A stretch of DNA of 64,000 nt, taken from NCBI GenBank assembly GCA_946800325.1, contig OX326960.1, forward strand, positions 36,051,629 through 36,115,628, written 5' to 3'. The translations under genes and the position numbers were made by a program. Of this stretch, positions 37,405 to 49,949 are shown piece by piece (the stretch's first letter is position 1; each line of letters opens with the position of its first letter). Under the pieces are notes generated by a model. The model ran no database searches, was not told where the DNA came from, and worked only from the letters and a program-made list of their open reading frames with translations. This DNA comes from Luzula sylvatica (lineage: Eukaryota; Streptophyta; Magnoliopsida; Poales; Juncaceae).

Positions 37405-39890
37405 CTTTTCACGAAATTTCACAAACACTAAGAAAGATGGTTTTTCGATTCAAAACAAGATTTTAACGCTTTGAGGAGTTCAAATAACGTGTTTTGAGAT
37501 CATTTGTATCGTATCTTTTACTACATAACTTTTCACCAAATTTCACAAACACTAAGAAAGTTTGTTTTTCGATTCAAAACAAGATTTTAACGTTTTGAGG
37601 AGTTCAAATAACGTGTTTTTAGATCATTTGTATCGTATCTTTTACTACATAACTTTTCACCAAATTTCACAAACACTAAGGAAGTTTGTTTTTCGATTCA
37701 AAACAAGATTTTAACGCTTTGAGGAGTTCAAATAACGTGTTTTTAGATCATTTGTATCGTATCTTTTACTACATAACTTTTCACCAAATTTCACCAACAC
37801 TAAGAAAGTTTGTTTTTCGATTCAAAACAAGATTTTAACGCTTTGAGGAGTTCAAATAACGTGTTTTTAGATCATTTGTATCGTATATTTTACTACATAA
37901 ATTTTCACCAAATTTCACCAACACTAAGAAAGTTTGTTTATCTATTCAAAACAAGATTTTAACGCTTTGAGGAGTTCAAATAACGTGTTTTTAGATCATT
38001 TGTATCGTATCTTTTACTACATAAATTTTCACCAAATTTCACAAACACTAAGGAAGTTTGTTTTTCGATTCAAAACAAGATTTTAACGCTTTGAGGAGTT
38101 CAAATCACGTGTCTTTAGATCATTTGTATCGTATCTTTTAGTACATAACTTTTCACCAAATTTAACAAACACTAAGAAAGTTTGTTTTTCGATTTCAAAA
38201 CAAGATTTTAACGCTTTGAGGAGTTCAAATAACGTGTTTTTAGATCACTTGTATCGTATCTTTTACTACATAACTTTTCACCAAATTTCACAAACACTAA
38301 GAATGTTTGTTTTTCGATTCAAAACAAGATTTTAACGCTTTGAGGAGTTCAAATAACGTGTTTTTAGATCATTTGTATCGTATCTTTTACTACATAACTT
38401 TTCACCAAATTTCACCAACACTAAGAAAGTTTGTTTTTCGATTCAAAACAAGATTTTAACGCTTTGAGGAGTTCAAATAACGTGTTTTTAGATCATTTGT
38501 ATCATATCTTTTAGTACATAACTTTTCACCAAATTTCACAAACACTAAGGAAGTTTGTTTTTCGATTTCAAAACAAGATTTTAACACTTTGAGGAGTTCA
38601 AATAACGTGTCTTTAGATCATTTGTATCGTATCTTTTAGTACATAACTTTTCACAAAATTCACAAACACTAAGAAAGTTTGTTTTTCGATTTCAAAACAA
38701 GATTTTAACGCTTTGAGGAGTTCAAATAACGTGTTTTTAGTTCATTTGTATCGTATGTTTTACTACATAACTTTTCACCAAATTTCACAAACACTAAGGA
38801 AGTTTGTTTTTCGAGTCAAAACAAGATTTTAACGCTTTGAGGAGTTCAAATAACGTGTTTTTAGATCATTTGTATCGTATCTTTTACTACATAACTTTTC
38901 ACCAAATTTCACCAACACTAAGAAAGTTTGTTTTTCGATTTCAAAACAAGATTTTAACGCTGTGATGAGTTCAAATAACGTGTTTTTAGATCATTTGTAT
39001 CGTATCTTTTACTTCATAACTTTTCACCAAATTTCACAAACACTAAGAAAGTTTGTTTTACGATTCAAAACAAGATTTTAACGCTTTGAGGAGTTCAAAT
39101 AACGTGTTTTTAGATCATTTGTATCGTATCTTTTACTACATAACTTTTCACCAAATTTCACAAACACTAAGGAAGTTTGTTTTTCGATTCAAAACAAGAT
39201 TTTAACGCTTTGAGGAGTTCAAATAACGTGTCTTTAGATCATTTGTATCGTATCTTTTAGTACATAACTTTTCACAAAATTTCACAAACACTAAGAAAGT
39301 TTGTTTTTCGATTTCAAAACAAGATTTTAACGCTTTGAGGAGTTCAAATAACGTGTTTTTAGATCATTTGTATCGTATCTTTTACTACATAACTTTTCGC
39401 CAAATTTCACAAACACTAAGAAAATTTGTTTTTCTATTCAAAACAAGATTTTAACGCTTTGAGGAGTTCAAATAACGTGATTTTAGATCATTTGTATCGT
39501 ATCTTTTACTACATAACTTTTCACCAAATTTCACCAACACTAAGAAAGTTTGTTTTTCGATTTCAAAACAAGATTTTAACGCTTTGAGGAGTTCAAATAA
39601 CGTGTTTTTAGATCATTTGTATCGTATCTTTTACTACATAACTTTTCACCAAATTTCACCAACACTAAGAAAGTTTGTTTTTCGATTTCAAAACAAGATT
39701 TTAACGCTTTGAGGAGTTCAAATAACGTGTTTTTAGATCATTTGTATCGTATCTTTTACTACATAACTTTTCACCAAATTTCACCAACACTAAGAAAGTT
39801 TGTTTTTCGATTCAAAACAAGATTTTAACGCTTTGAGGAGTTCAAATAACGTGTTTTTTGATCATTTGTATCGTATCTTTTACTACATAA
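37405..39890. repeat. B unit lacking M1-M6, 20 monomers
   Basis: Starts at M7 (cgaaa, agatgg) directly after M18, then M8-M12, M13', N14, N15, the aacactttg monomer, N19, ttcgagtc, gctgtgatgag, tttacgattc, gtgtcttt, acaaaatttcac, cgcc with tttctattc, two accaac gatttc monomers and M18. From M7 onward it matches 27,219-29,702 at an offset of 10,188 bp. Confidence 0.82.
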
Positions 39891-42126
39891 CTTTTCACCA
39901 AATTTCACCAACACTAAGAAAGTTTGTTTTTCGATTCAAAACAAGATTTTAACGCTTTGAGGAGTTCAAATAACTTGTTTTTAGATCATTTTTATCGTAT
40001 CTTTTACTACATAACTTTTCACCAAATTTCACAAACACTAAGAAAGATTGTTTTCGATTCAAAACAAGATTTTAACGCTTTGAGGAGTTCAAATAACGTG
40101 TTTTTAGATCATTTGTATCGTATCTTTTACTACATAACTTTTCACCAAATTTCACAAACACTAAGGAAGTTTGTTTTTCGATTCAAAACAAGATTTTAAC
40201 GCTTTGAGGAGTTCAAATAACATGTTTTTAGATCATTTCTATCGTATCTTTTACTACATAACTTTTCACCAAATTTCACAAACACTAAGAAAGTTTGTTT
40301 TTCGATTCAAAACAAGATTTTAACGCTTTGAGGTGTTCAAATAACGTGTTTTTAGATCATTTGTATCGTATCTTTTACTACATAACTTTTCACCAAATTT
40401 CACAAACACTAAGAAAGGTTGTTTTTCGATTTCAAAACAAGATTTTATCGCTTTGAGGAGTTCAAATAACGTGTTTTCAGATCATTTGTATCGTATCTCT
40501 TAGTACATAACTTTTCACCAAATTTCACAAACACTAAGGAAGTTTGTTTTTCGATTCAAAACAAGATTTTAACGCTTTGAGGAGTTCAAATAACGTGTTT
40601 TTAGATCATTTGTATCGTATCTTTTACTACATAACTTTTCACGAAATTTCACAAACACTAAGAAAGTTGGTTTTTCGATTCAAAACAAGATTTTAACGCT
40701 TTGAGGAGTTCAAATAACGTGTTTTGAGATCATTTGTATCGTATCTTTTACTACATAACTTTTCACCAAATTTCACAAACACTAAGAAAGTTTGTTTTTC
40801 GATTCAAAACAAGATTTTAACGTTTTGAGGAGTTCAAATAACGTGTTTTTAGATCATTTGTATCGTATCTTTTACTACATAACTTTTCACCAAATTTCAC
40901 AAACACTAAGGAAGTTTGTTTTTCGATTCAAAACAAGATTTTAACGCTTTGAGGAGTTCAAATAACGTGTTTTTAGATCATTTGTATCGTATCTTTTACT
41001 ACATAACTTTTCACCAAATTTCACAAACACTAAGAAAGTTTGTTTTTCGATTCAAAACAAGATTTTAACGCTTTGAGGAGTTCAAATAACGTGTTTTTAG
41101 ATCATTTGTATTGTATCTTTTACTACATAAATTTTCACCAAATTTCACCAACACTAAGAAAGTATGTTTATCGATTCAAAACAAGATTTTAACGCTTTGA
41201 GGAGTTCAAATAACGTGTTTTTAGATCATTTGTATCGTATCTTTTACTACATAAATTTTCACCAAATTTCACAAACACTAAGGAAGTTTGTTTTTCGATT
41301 CAAAACAAGATTTTAACGCTTTGAGGAGTTCAAATAACGTGTTTTTAGATCATTTGTATCGTATCTTTTAGTACATAACTTTTCACCAAATTTCACAAAC
41401 ACTAAGAAAGTTTGTTTTTCGATTTCAAAACAAGATTTTAACGCTTTGAGGAGTTCAAATAACGTGTTTTTAGATCATTTGTATCGTATCTTTTATTACA
41501 TAACTTTTCACCAAATTTCACCAACACTAAGAAAGTTTGTTTTTCGATTTCAAAACAAGATTTTAACGCTTTGAGGAGTTCAAATAACGTGTTTTTAGAT
41601 CATTTGTATCGTATCTTTTACAACATAACTTTTCACCAAATTTCACAAACACTAAGAAAGTTTGTTTTTCGATTTCAAAACAAGATTTTAACGATTTGAG
41701 GAGTTCAAATAACGTGTTTTTAGATCATTTGTATCGTATCTTTTACTACATAACTTTTCGCCAAATTTCACAAACACTAAGAAAGTTTGTTTTTCGATTC
41801 AAAACAAGATTTTAACGCTTTGAGGAGTTCAAATAACGTGTTTTTAGATCATTTGTATCGTATCTTTTACTACATAACTTTTCACCAAATTTCACCAACA
41901 CTAAGAAAGTTTGTTTTTCGATTTCAAAACAAGATTTTAACGCTTTGAGGAGTTCAAATAACGTGTTTTTAGATCATTTGTATCGTATCTTTTACTACAT
42001 AACTTTTCACCAAATTTCACCAACACTAAGAAAGTTTGTTTTTCGATTCAAAACAAGATTTTAACGCTTTGAGGAGTTCAAATAACGTGTTTTTTGATCA
42101 TTTGTATCGTATCTTTTACTACATAA
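39891..42126. repeat. B unit, 18 monomers (type copy)
   Basis: M1-M18 in order: 12 monomers of 124 bp, five of 125 bp and one of 123 bp, sum 2,236 bp. Private or shared-lineage marks: ttttatcgc in M5 at 40,444, tattgtatc in M10, ttattac in M13. First third of super-repeat P1. Confidence 0.88.
40015..40137. repeat. Example of the 123-bp monomer class (M2)
   Basis: gaaagtttgtttttcg has become gaaagattgttttcg, a net loss of one T. This type is found only directly after the M1 type (aacttg, tttttatcg) in region B. Because 123 is divisible by 3 it keeps one reading frame open across two monomers, which creates the recurrent 91-codon frame. Copies at about 26,640, 31,980 and 34,465 carry gattaaaaac, which puts a stop in that frame. 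Confidence 0.9.
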
Positions 42127-45100
42127 CTTTTCACCAAATTTCACCAACACTAAGAAAGTTTGTTTTTCGATTCAAAACAAGATTTTAACGCTTTGAGGAG
42201 TTCAAATAACTTGTTTTTAGATCATTTTTATCGTATCTTTTACTACATAACTTTTCACCAAATTTCACAAACACTAAGAAAGATTGTTTTCGATTCAAAA
42301 CAAGATTTTAACGCTTTGAGGAGTTCAAATAACGTGTTTTTAGATCATTTGTATCGTATCTTTTACTACATAACTTTTCACCAAATTTCACAAACACTAA
42401 GGAAGTTTGTTTTTCGATTCAAAACAAGATTTTAACGCTTTGAGGAATTCAAATAACATGTTTTTAGATCATTTCTATCGTATCTTTTACTACATAACTT
42501 TTCACCAAATTTCACAAACACTAAGAAAGTTTGTTTTTCGATTCAAAACAAGATTTTAACGCTTTGAGGTGTTCAAATAACGTGTTTTTAGATCATTTGT
42601 ATCGTATCTTTTACTACATAACTTTTCACCAAATTTCACAAACACTAAGAAAGGTTGTTTTTCGATTTCAAAACATGATTTTAACGCTTTGAGGAGTTCA
42701 AATAACGTGTTTTCAGATCATTTGTATCGTATCTTTTAGTACATAACTTTTCACCAAATTTCACAAACACTAAGGAAGTTTGTTTTTCGATTCAAAACAA
42801 GATTTTAACGCTTTGAGGAGTTCAAATAACGTGTTTTTAGATCATTTGTATCGTATCTTTTACTACATAACTTTTCACGAAATTTCACAAACACTAAGAA
42901 AGTTGGTTTTTCGATTCAAAACAAGATTTTAACGCTTTGAGGAGTTCAAATAACGTGTTTTGAGATCATTTGTATCGTATCTTTTACTACATAACTTTTC
43001 ACCAAATTTCACAAACACTAAGAAAGTTTGTTTTTCGATTCAAAACAAGATTTTAACGTTTTGAGGAGTTCAAATAACGTGTTTTTAGATCATTTGTATC
43101 GTATCTTTTACTACATAACTTTTCACCAAATTTCACAAACACTAAGGAAGTTTGTTTTTCGATTCAAAACAAGATTTTAACGCTTTGAGGAGTTCAAATA
43201 ACGTGTTTTTAGATCATTTGTGTCGTATCTTTTACTACATAACTTTTCACCAAATTTCACAAACACTAAGGAAGTTTGTTTTTCGATTCAAAACAAGATT
43301 TTAACGCTTTGAGGAGTTCAAATAACATGTTTTTAGATCATTTCTATCGTATCTTTTACTACATAACTTTTCACCAAATTTCACAAACACTAAGAAAGTT
43401 TGTTTTTCGATTCAAAACAAGATTTTAACGCTTTGAGGTGTTCAAATAACGTGTTTTTAGATCATTTGTATCGTATCTTTTACTACATAACTTTTCACCA
43501 AATTTCACAAACACTAAGAAAGGTTGTTTTTCGATTTCAAAACAAGATTTTAACGCTTTGAGGAGTTCAAATAACGTGTTTTCAGATCATTTGTATCGTA
43601 TCTCTTAGTACATAACTTTTCACCAAATTTCACAAACACTAAGGAAGTTTGTTTTTCGATTCAAAACAAGATTTTAACGCTTTGAGGAGTTCAAATAACG
43701 TGTTTTTAGATCATTTGTATCGTATCTTTTACTACATAACTTTTCACGAAATTTCACAAACACTAAGAAAGTTGGTTTTTCGATTCAAAACAAGATTTTA
43801 ACGCTTTGAGGAGTTCAAATAACGTGTTTTGAGATCATTTGTATCGTATCTTTTACTACATAACTTTTCACCAAATTTCACAAACACTAAGAAAGTTTGT
43901 TTTTCGATTCAAAACAAGATTTTAACGTTTTGAGGAGTTCAAATAACGTGTTTTTAGATCATTTGTATCGTATCTTTTACTACATAACTTTTCACCAAAT
44001 TTCACAAACACTAAGGAAGTTTGTTTTTCGATTCAAAACAAGATTTTAACGCTTTGAGGAGTTCAAATAACGTGTTTTTAGATCATTTGTATCGTATCTT
44101 TTACTACATAACTTTCCACCAAATTTCACAAACACTAAGAAAGTTTGTTTTTCGATTCAAAACAAGATTTTAACGCTTTGAGGAGTTCAAATAACGTGTT
44201 TTTAGATCATTTGTATCGTATCTTTTACTACATAAATTTTCACCAAATTTCACCAACACTAAGAAAGTATGTTTATCGATTCAAAACAAGATTTTAACGC
44301 TTTGAGGAGTTCAAATAACGTGTTTTTAGATCATTTGTATCGTATCTTTTACTACATAAATTTTCACCAAATTTCACTAACACTAAGGAAGTTTGTTTTT
44401 CGATTCAAAACAAGATTTTAACGCTTTGAGGAGTTCAAATAACGTGTCTTTAGATCATTTGTATCGTATCTTTTAGTACATAACTTTTCACCAAATTTCA
44501 CAAACACTAAGAAAGTTTGTTTTTCGATTTCAAAACAAGATTTTAACGCTTTGAGGAGTTCAAATAACGTGTTTTTAGATCATTTGTATCGTATCTTTTA
44601 CTACATAACTTTTCACCAAATTTCACCAACACTAAGAAAGTTTGTTTTTCGATTTCAAAACAAGATTTTAACGCTTTGAGGAGTTCAAATAACGTGTTTT
44701 TAGATCATTTGTATCGTATCTTTTACAACATAACTTTTCACCAAATTTCACAAACACTAAGAAAATTTGTTTTTCGATTTCAAAACAAGATTTTAACGAT
44801 TTGAGGAGTTCAACTAACGTGTTTTTAGATCATTTGTATCGTATCTTTTACTACATAACTTTTCGCCAAATTTCACAAACACTAAGAAAGTTTGTTTTTC
44901 GATTCAAAACAAGATTTTAACGCTTTGAGGAGTTCAAATAACGTGTTTTTAGATCATTTGTATCGTATCTTTTACTACATAACTTTTCACCAAATTTCAC
45001 CAACACTAAGAAAGTTTGTTTTTCGATTTCAAAACAAGATTTTAACGCTTTGAGGAGTTCAAATAACGTGTTTTTAGATCATTTGTATCGTATCTTTTAC

Positions 45101-45231
45101 TACATAACTTTTCACCAAATTTCACCAACACTAAGAAAGTTTGTTTTTCGATTCAAAACAAGATTTTAACGCTTTGAGGAGTTCAAATAACGTGTTTTTT
45201 GATCATTTGTATCGTATCTTTTACTACATAA
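42127..45231. repeat. B unit, 25 monomers
   Basis: M1-M9 followed by M3-M18: a tandem duplication of the seven monomers M3-M9. The two M3 copies differ (GAATTC in the first, GAGTTC in the second) and so do the M5 copies (catgatttt against caagatttt), so the second set came from a different unit. Private gtgtcgtatc at 43,221 and caactaacg in M15. Confidence 0.86.
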
Positions 45232-47713
45232 CTTTTCACCAAATTTCACCAACACTAAGAAAGTTTGTTTTTCGATTCAAAACAAGATTTTAACGCTTTG
45301 AGGAGTTCAAATAACTTGTTTCTAGATCATTTTTATCGTATCTTTTACTACATAACTTTTCACCAAATTTCACAAACACTAAGAAAGATTGTTTTCGATT
45401 CAAAACAAGATTTTAACGCTTTGAGGAGTTCAAATAACGTGTTTTTAGATCATTTGTATCGTATCTTTTACTACATAACTTTTCACCAAATTTCACAAAC
45501 ACTAAGGAAGTTTGTTTTTCGATTCAAAACAAGATTTTAACGCTTTGAGGAATTCAAATAACATGTTTTTAGATCATTTCTATCGTATCTTTTACTACAT
45601 AACTTTTCACCAAATTTCACAAACACTAAGAAAGTTTGTTTTTCGATTCAAAACAAGATTTTAACGCTTTGAGGTGTTCAAATAACGTGTTTTTAGATCA
45701 TTTGTATCGTATCTTTTACTACATAACTTTTCACCAAATTTCACAAACACTAAGAAAGGTTGTTTTTCGATTTCAAAACATGATTTTAACGCTTTGAGGA
45801 GTTCAAATAACGTGTTTTCAGATCATTTGTATCGTATCTTTTAGTACATAACTTTTCACCAAATTTCACAAACACTACGGAAGTTTGTTTTTCGATTCAA
45901 AACAAGATTTTAACGCTTTGAGGAGTTCAAATAACGTGTTTTTAGATCATTTGTATCGTATCTTTTACTACATAACTTTTCACGAAATTTCACAAACACT
46001 AAGAAAGTTGGTTTTTCGATTCAAAACAAGATTTTAACGCTTTGAGGAGTTCAAATAACGTGTTTTGAGATCATTTGTATCGTATCTTTTACTACATAAC
46101 TTTTCACCAAATTTCACAAACACTAAGAAAGTTTGTTTTTCGATTCAAAACAAGATTTTAACGTTTTGAGGAGTTCAAATAACGTGTTTTTAGATCATTT
46201 GTATCGTATCTTTTACTACATAACTTTTCACCAAATTTCACAAACACTAAGGAAGTTTGTTTTTCGATTCAAAACAAGATTTTAACGCTTTGAGGAGTTC
46301 AAATAACGTGTTTTTAGATCATTTGTATCGTATCTTTTACTACATAACTTTTCACCAAATTTCACAAACACTAAGAAAGTTTGTTTTTCGATTCAAAACA
46401 AGATTTTAACGCTTTGAGGAGTTCAAATAACGTGTTTTTAGATCATTTGTATCGTATCTTTTACTACATAAATTTTCACCAAATTTCACCAACACTAAGA
46501 AAGTTTGTTTATCGATTCAAAACAAGATTTTAACGCTTTGAGGAGTTCAAATAACGTGTTTTTAGATCATTTGTATCGTATCTTTTACTACATAAATTTT
46601 CACCAAATTTCACAAACACTAAGGAAGTTTGTTTTTCGATTCAAAACAAGATTTTAACGCTTTGAGGAGTTCAAATCACGTGTCTTTAGATCATTTGTAT
46701 CGTATCTTTTAGTACATAACTTTTCACCAAATTTAACAAACACTAAGAAAGTTTGTTTTTCGATTTCAAAACAAGATTTTAACGCTTTGAGGAGTTCAAA
46801 TAACGTGTTTTTAGATCATTTGTATCGTATCTTTTACTACATAACTTTTCACCAAATTTCACAAACACTAAGAATGTTTGTTTTTCGATTCAAAACAAGA
46901 TTTTAACGCTTTGAGGAGTTCAAATAACGTGTTTTTAGATCATTTGTATCGTATCTTTTACTACATAACTTTTCACCAAATTTCACCAACACTAAGAAAG
47001 TTTGTTTTTCGATTCAAAACAAGATTTTAACGCTTTGAGGAGTTCAAATAACGTGTTTTTAGATCATTTGTATCATATCTTTTAGTACATAACTTTTCAC
47101 CAAATTTCACAAACACTAAGAAAGTTTGTTTTCCGATTTCAAAACAAGATTTTAACGCTTTGAGGAGTTCAAATAACGTGTTTTTAGATCATTTGTATCG
47201 TATCTTTTAGTACATAACTTTTCACCAAATTTCACAAACACTAAGGAAGTTTGTTTTTCGATTCAAAACAAGATTTTAACGCTTTGAGGAGTTCAAATAA
47301 CGTGTTTTTAGATCATTTGTATCGTATCTTTTACTACATAACTTTTCACCAAATTTCACAAACACTAAGGAAGTTTGTTTTTCGATTCAAAACAAGATTT
47401 TAACGCTTTGAGGAGTTCAAATAACGTGTCTTTAGATCATTTGTATCGTATCTTTTAGTACATAACTTTTCACAAAATTCACAAACACTAAGAAAGTTTG
47501 TTTTTCGATTTCAAAACAAGATTTTAACGCTTTGAGGAGTTCAAATAACGTGTTTTTAGTTCATTTGTATCGTATGTTTTACTACATAACTTTTCACCAA
47601 ATTTCACCAACACTAAGAAAGTTTGTTTTTCGATTCAAAACAAGATTTTAACGCTTTGAGGAGTTCAAATAACGTGTTTTTTGATCATTTGTATCGTATC
47701 TTTTACTACATAA
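45232..47713. repeat. B unit, 20 monomers with N ending
   Basis: M1-M12, M13', N14-N19, M18. M1 has gtttctagatc, M6 has ctacggaag at 45,875, M12 has CACGTG at 46,677, N16 has ttttccg. Final third of super-repeat P1. Confidence 0.86.
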
Positions 47714-49949
47714 CTTTTCACCAAATTTCACCAACACTAAGAAAGTTTGTTTTTCGATTCAAAACAAGATTTTAACGCTTTGAGGAGTTCAAATAACTTG
47801 TTTTTAGATCATTTTTATCGTATCTTTTACTACATAACTTTTCACCAAATTTCACAAACACTAAGAAAGATTGTTTTCGATTCAAAACAAGATTTTAACG
47901 CTTTGAGGAGTTCAAATAACGTGTTTTTAGATCATTTGTATCGTATCTTTTACTACATAACTTTTCACCAAATTTCACAAACACTAAGGAAGTTTGTTTT
48001 TCGATTCAAAACAAGATTTTAACGCTTTGAGGAGTTCAAATAACATGTTTTTAGATCATTTCTATCGTATCTTTTACTACATAACTTTTCACCAAATTTC
48101 ACAAACACTAAGAAAGTTTGTTTTTCGATTCAAAACAAGATTTTAACGCTTTGAGGTGTTCAAATAACGTGTTTTTAGATCATTTGTATCGTATCTTTTA
48201 CTACATAACTTTTCACCAAATTTCACAAACACTAAGAAAGGTTGTTTTTCGATTTCAAAACAAGATTTTATCGCTTTGAGGAGTTCAAATAACGTGTTTT
48301 CAGATCATTTGTATCGTATCTCTTAGTACATAACTTTTCACCAAATTTCACAAACACTAAGGAAGTTTGTTTTTCGATTCAAAACAAGATTTTAACGCTT
48401 TGAGGAGTTCAAATAACGTGTTTTTAGATCATTTGTATCGTATCTTTTACTACATAACTTTTCACGAAATTTCACAAACACTAAGAAAGTTGGTTTTTCG
48501 ATTCAAAACAAGATTTTAACGCTTTGAGGAGTTCAAATAACGTGTTTTGAGATCATTTGTATCGTATCTTTTACTACATAACTTTTCACCAAATTTCACA
48601 AACACTAAGAAAGTTTGTTTTTCGATTCAAAACAAGATTTTAACGTTTTGAGGAGTTCAAATAACGTGTTTTTTGATCATTTGTATCGTATCTTTTACTA
48701 CATAACTTTTCACCAAATTTCACAAACACTAAGGAAGTTTGTTTTTCGATTCAAAACAAGATTTTAACGCTTTGAGGAGTTCAAATAACGTGTTTTTAGA
48801 TCATTTGTATCGTATCTTTTACTACATAACTTTTCACCAAATTTCACAAACACTAAGAAAGTTTGTTTTTCGATTCAAAACAAGATTTTAACGCTTTGAG
48901 GAGTTCAAATAACGTGTTTTTAGATCATTTGTATCGTATCTTTTACTACATAAATTTTCACCAAATTTCACCAACACTAAGAAAGTATGTTTATCGATTC
49001 AAAACAAGATTTTAACGCTTTGAGGAGTTCAAATAACGTGTTTTTAGATCATTTGTATCGTATCTTTTACTACATAAATTTTCACCAAATTTCACAAACA
49101 CTAAGGAAGTTTGTTTTTCGATTCAAAACAAGATTTTAACGCTTTGAGGAGTTCAAATAACGTGTTTTTAGATCATTTGTATCGTATCTTTTAGTACATA
49201 ACTTTTCACCAAATTTCACAAACACTAAGAAAGTTTGTTTTTCGATTTCAAAACAAGATTTTAACGCTTTGAGGAGTTCAAATAACGTGTTTTTAGATCA
49301 TTTGTATCGTATCTTTTATTACATAACTTTTCACCAAATTTCACCAACACTAAGAAAGTTTGTTTTTCGATTTCAAAACAAGATTTTAACGCTTTGAGGA
49401 GTTCAAATAACGTGTTTTTAGATCATTTGTATCGTATCTTTTACAACATAACTTTTCACCAAATTTCACAAACACTAAGAAAGTTTGTTTTTCGATTTCA
49501 AAACAAGATTTTAACGATTTGAGGAGTTCAAATAACGTGTTTTTAGATCATTTGTATCGTATCTTTTACTACATAACTTTTCGCCAAATTTCACAAACAC
49601 TAAGAAAGTTTGTTTTTCGATTCAAAACAAGATTTTAACGCTTTGAGGAGTTCAAATAACGTGTTTTTAGATCATTTGTATCGTATCTTTTACTACATAA
49701 CTTTTCACCAAATTTCACCAACACTAAGAAAGTTTGTTTTTCGATTTCAAAACAAGATTTTAACGCTTTGAGGAGTTCAAATAACGTGTTTTTAGATCAT
49801 TTGTATCGTATCTTTTACTACATAACTTTTCACCAAATTTCACCAACACTAAGAAAGTTTGTTTTTCGATTCAAAACAAGATTTTAACGCTTTGAGGAGT
49901 TCAAATAACGTGTTTTTTGATCATTTGTATCGTATCTTTTACTACATAA
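47714..49949. repeat. B unit, 18 monomers
   Basis: Copy of 39,891-42,126 at 7,823 bp, including ttttatcgc in M5. Differs by gttttttgatc in M8 near 48,669, shared with the unit at 53,549. Opens super-repeat P2. Confidence 0.87.

Larger units (their letters stand above)
39891..47713. repeat. Super-repeat P1: 63 monomers, 7,823 bp
   Basis: Third-order unit made of an 18-mer, a 25-mer and a 20-mer B unit. The M5 mark ttttatcgc occurs only in its first HOR and in those of the two following super-repeats (tcg at 40,448, 48,271 and 54,106), at the same relative place. Confidence 0.83.
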
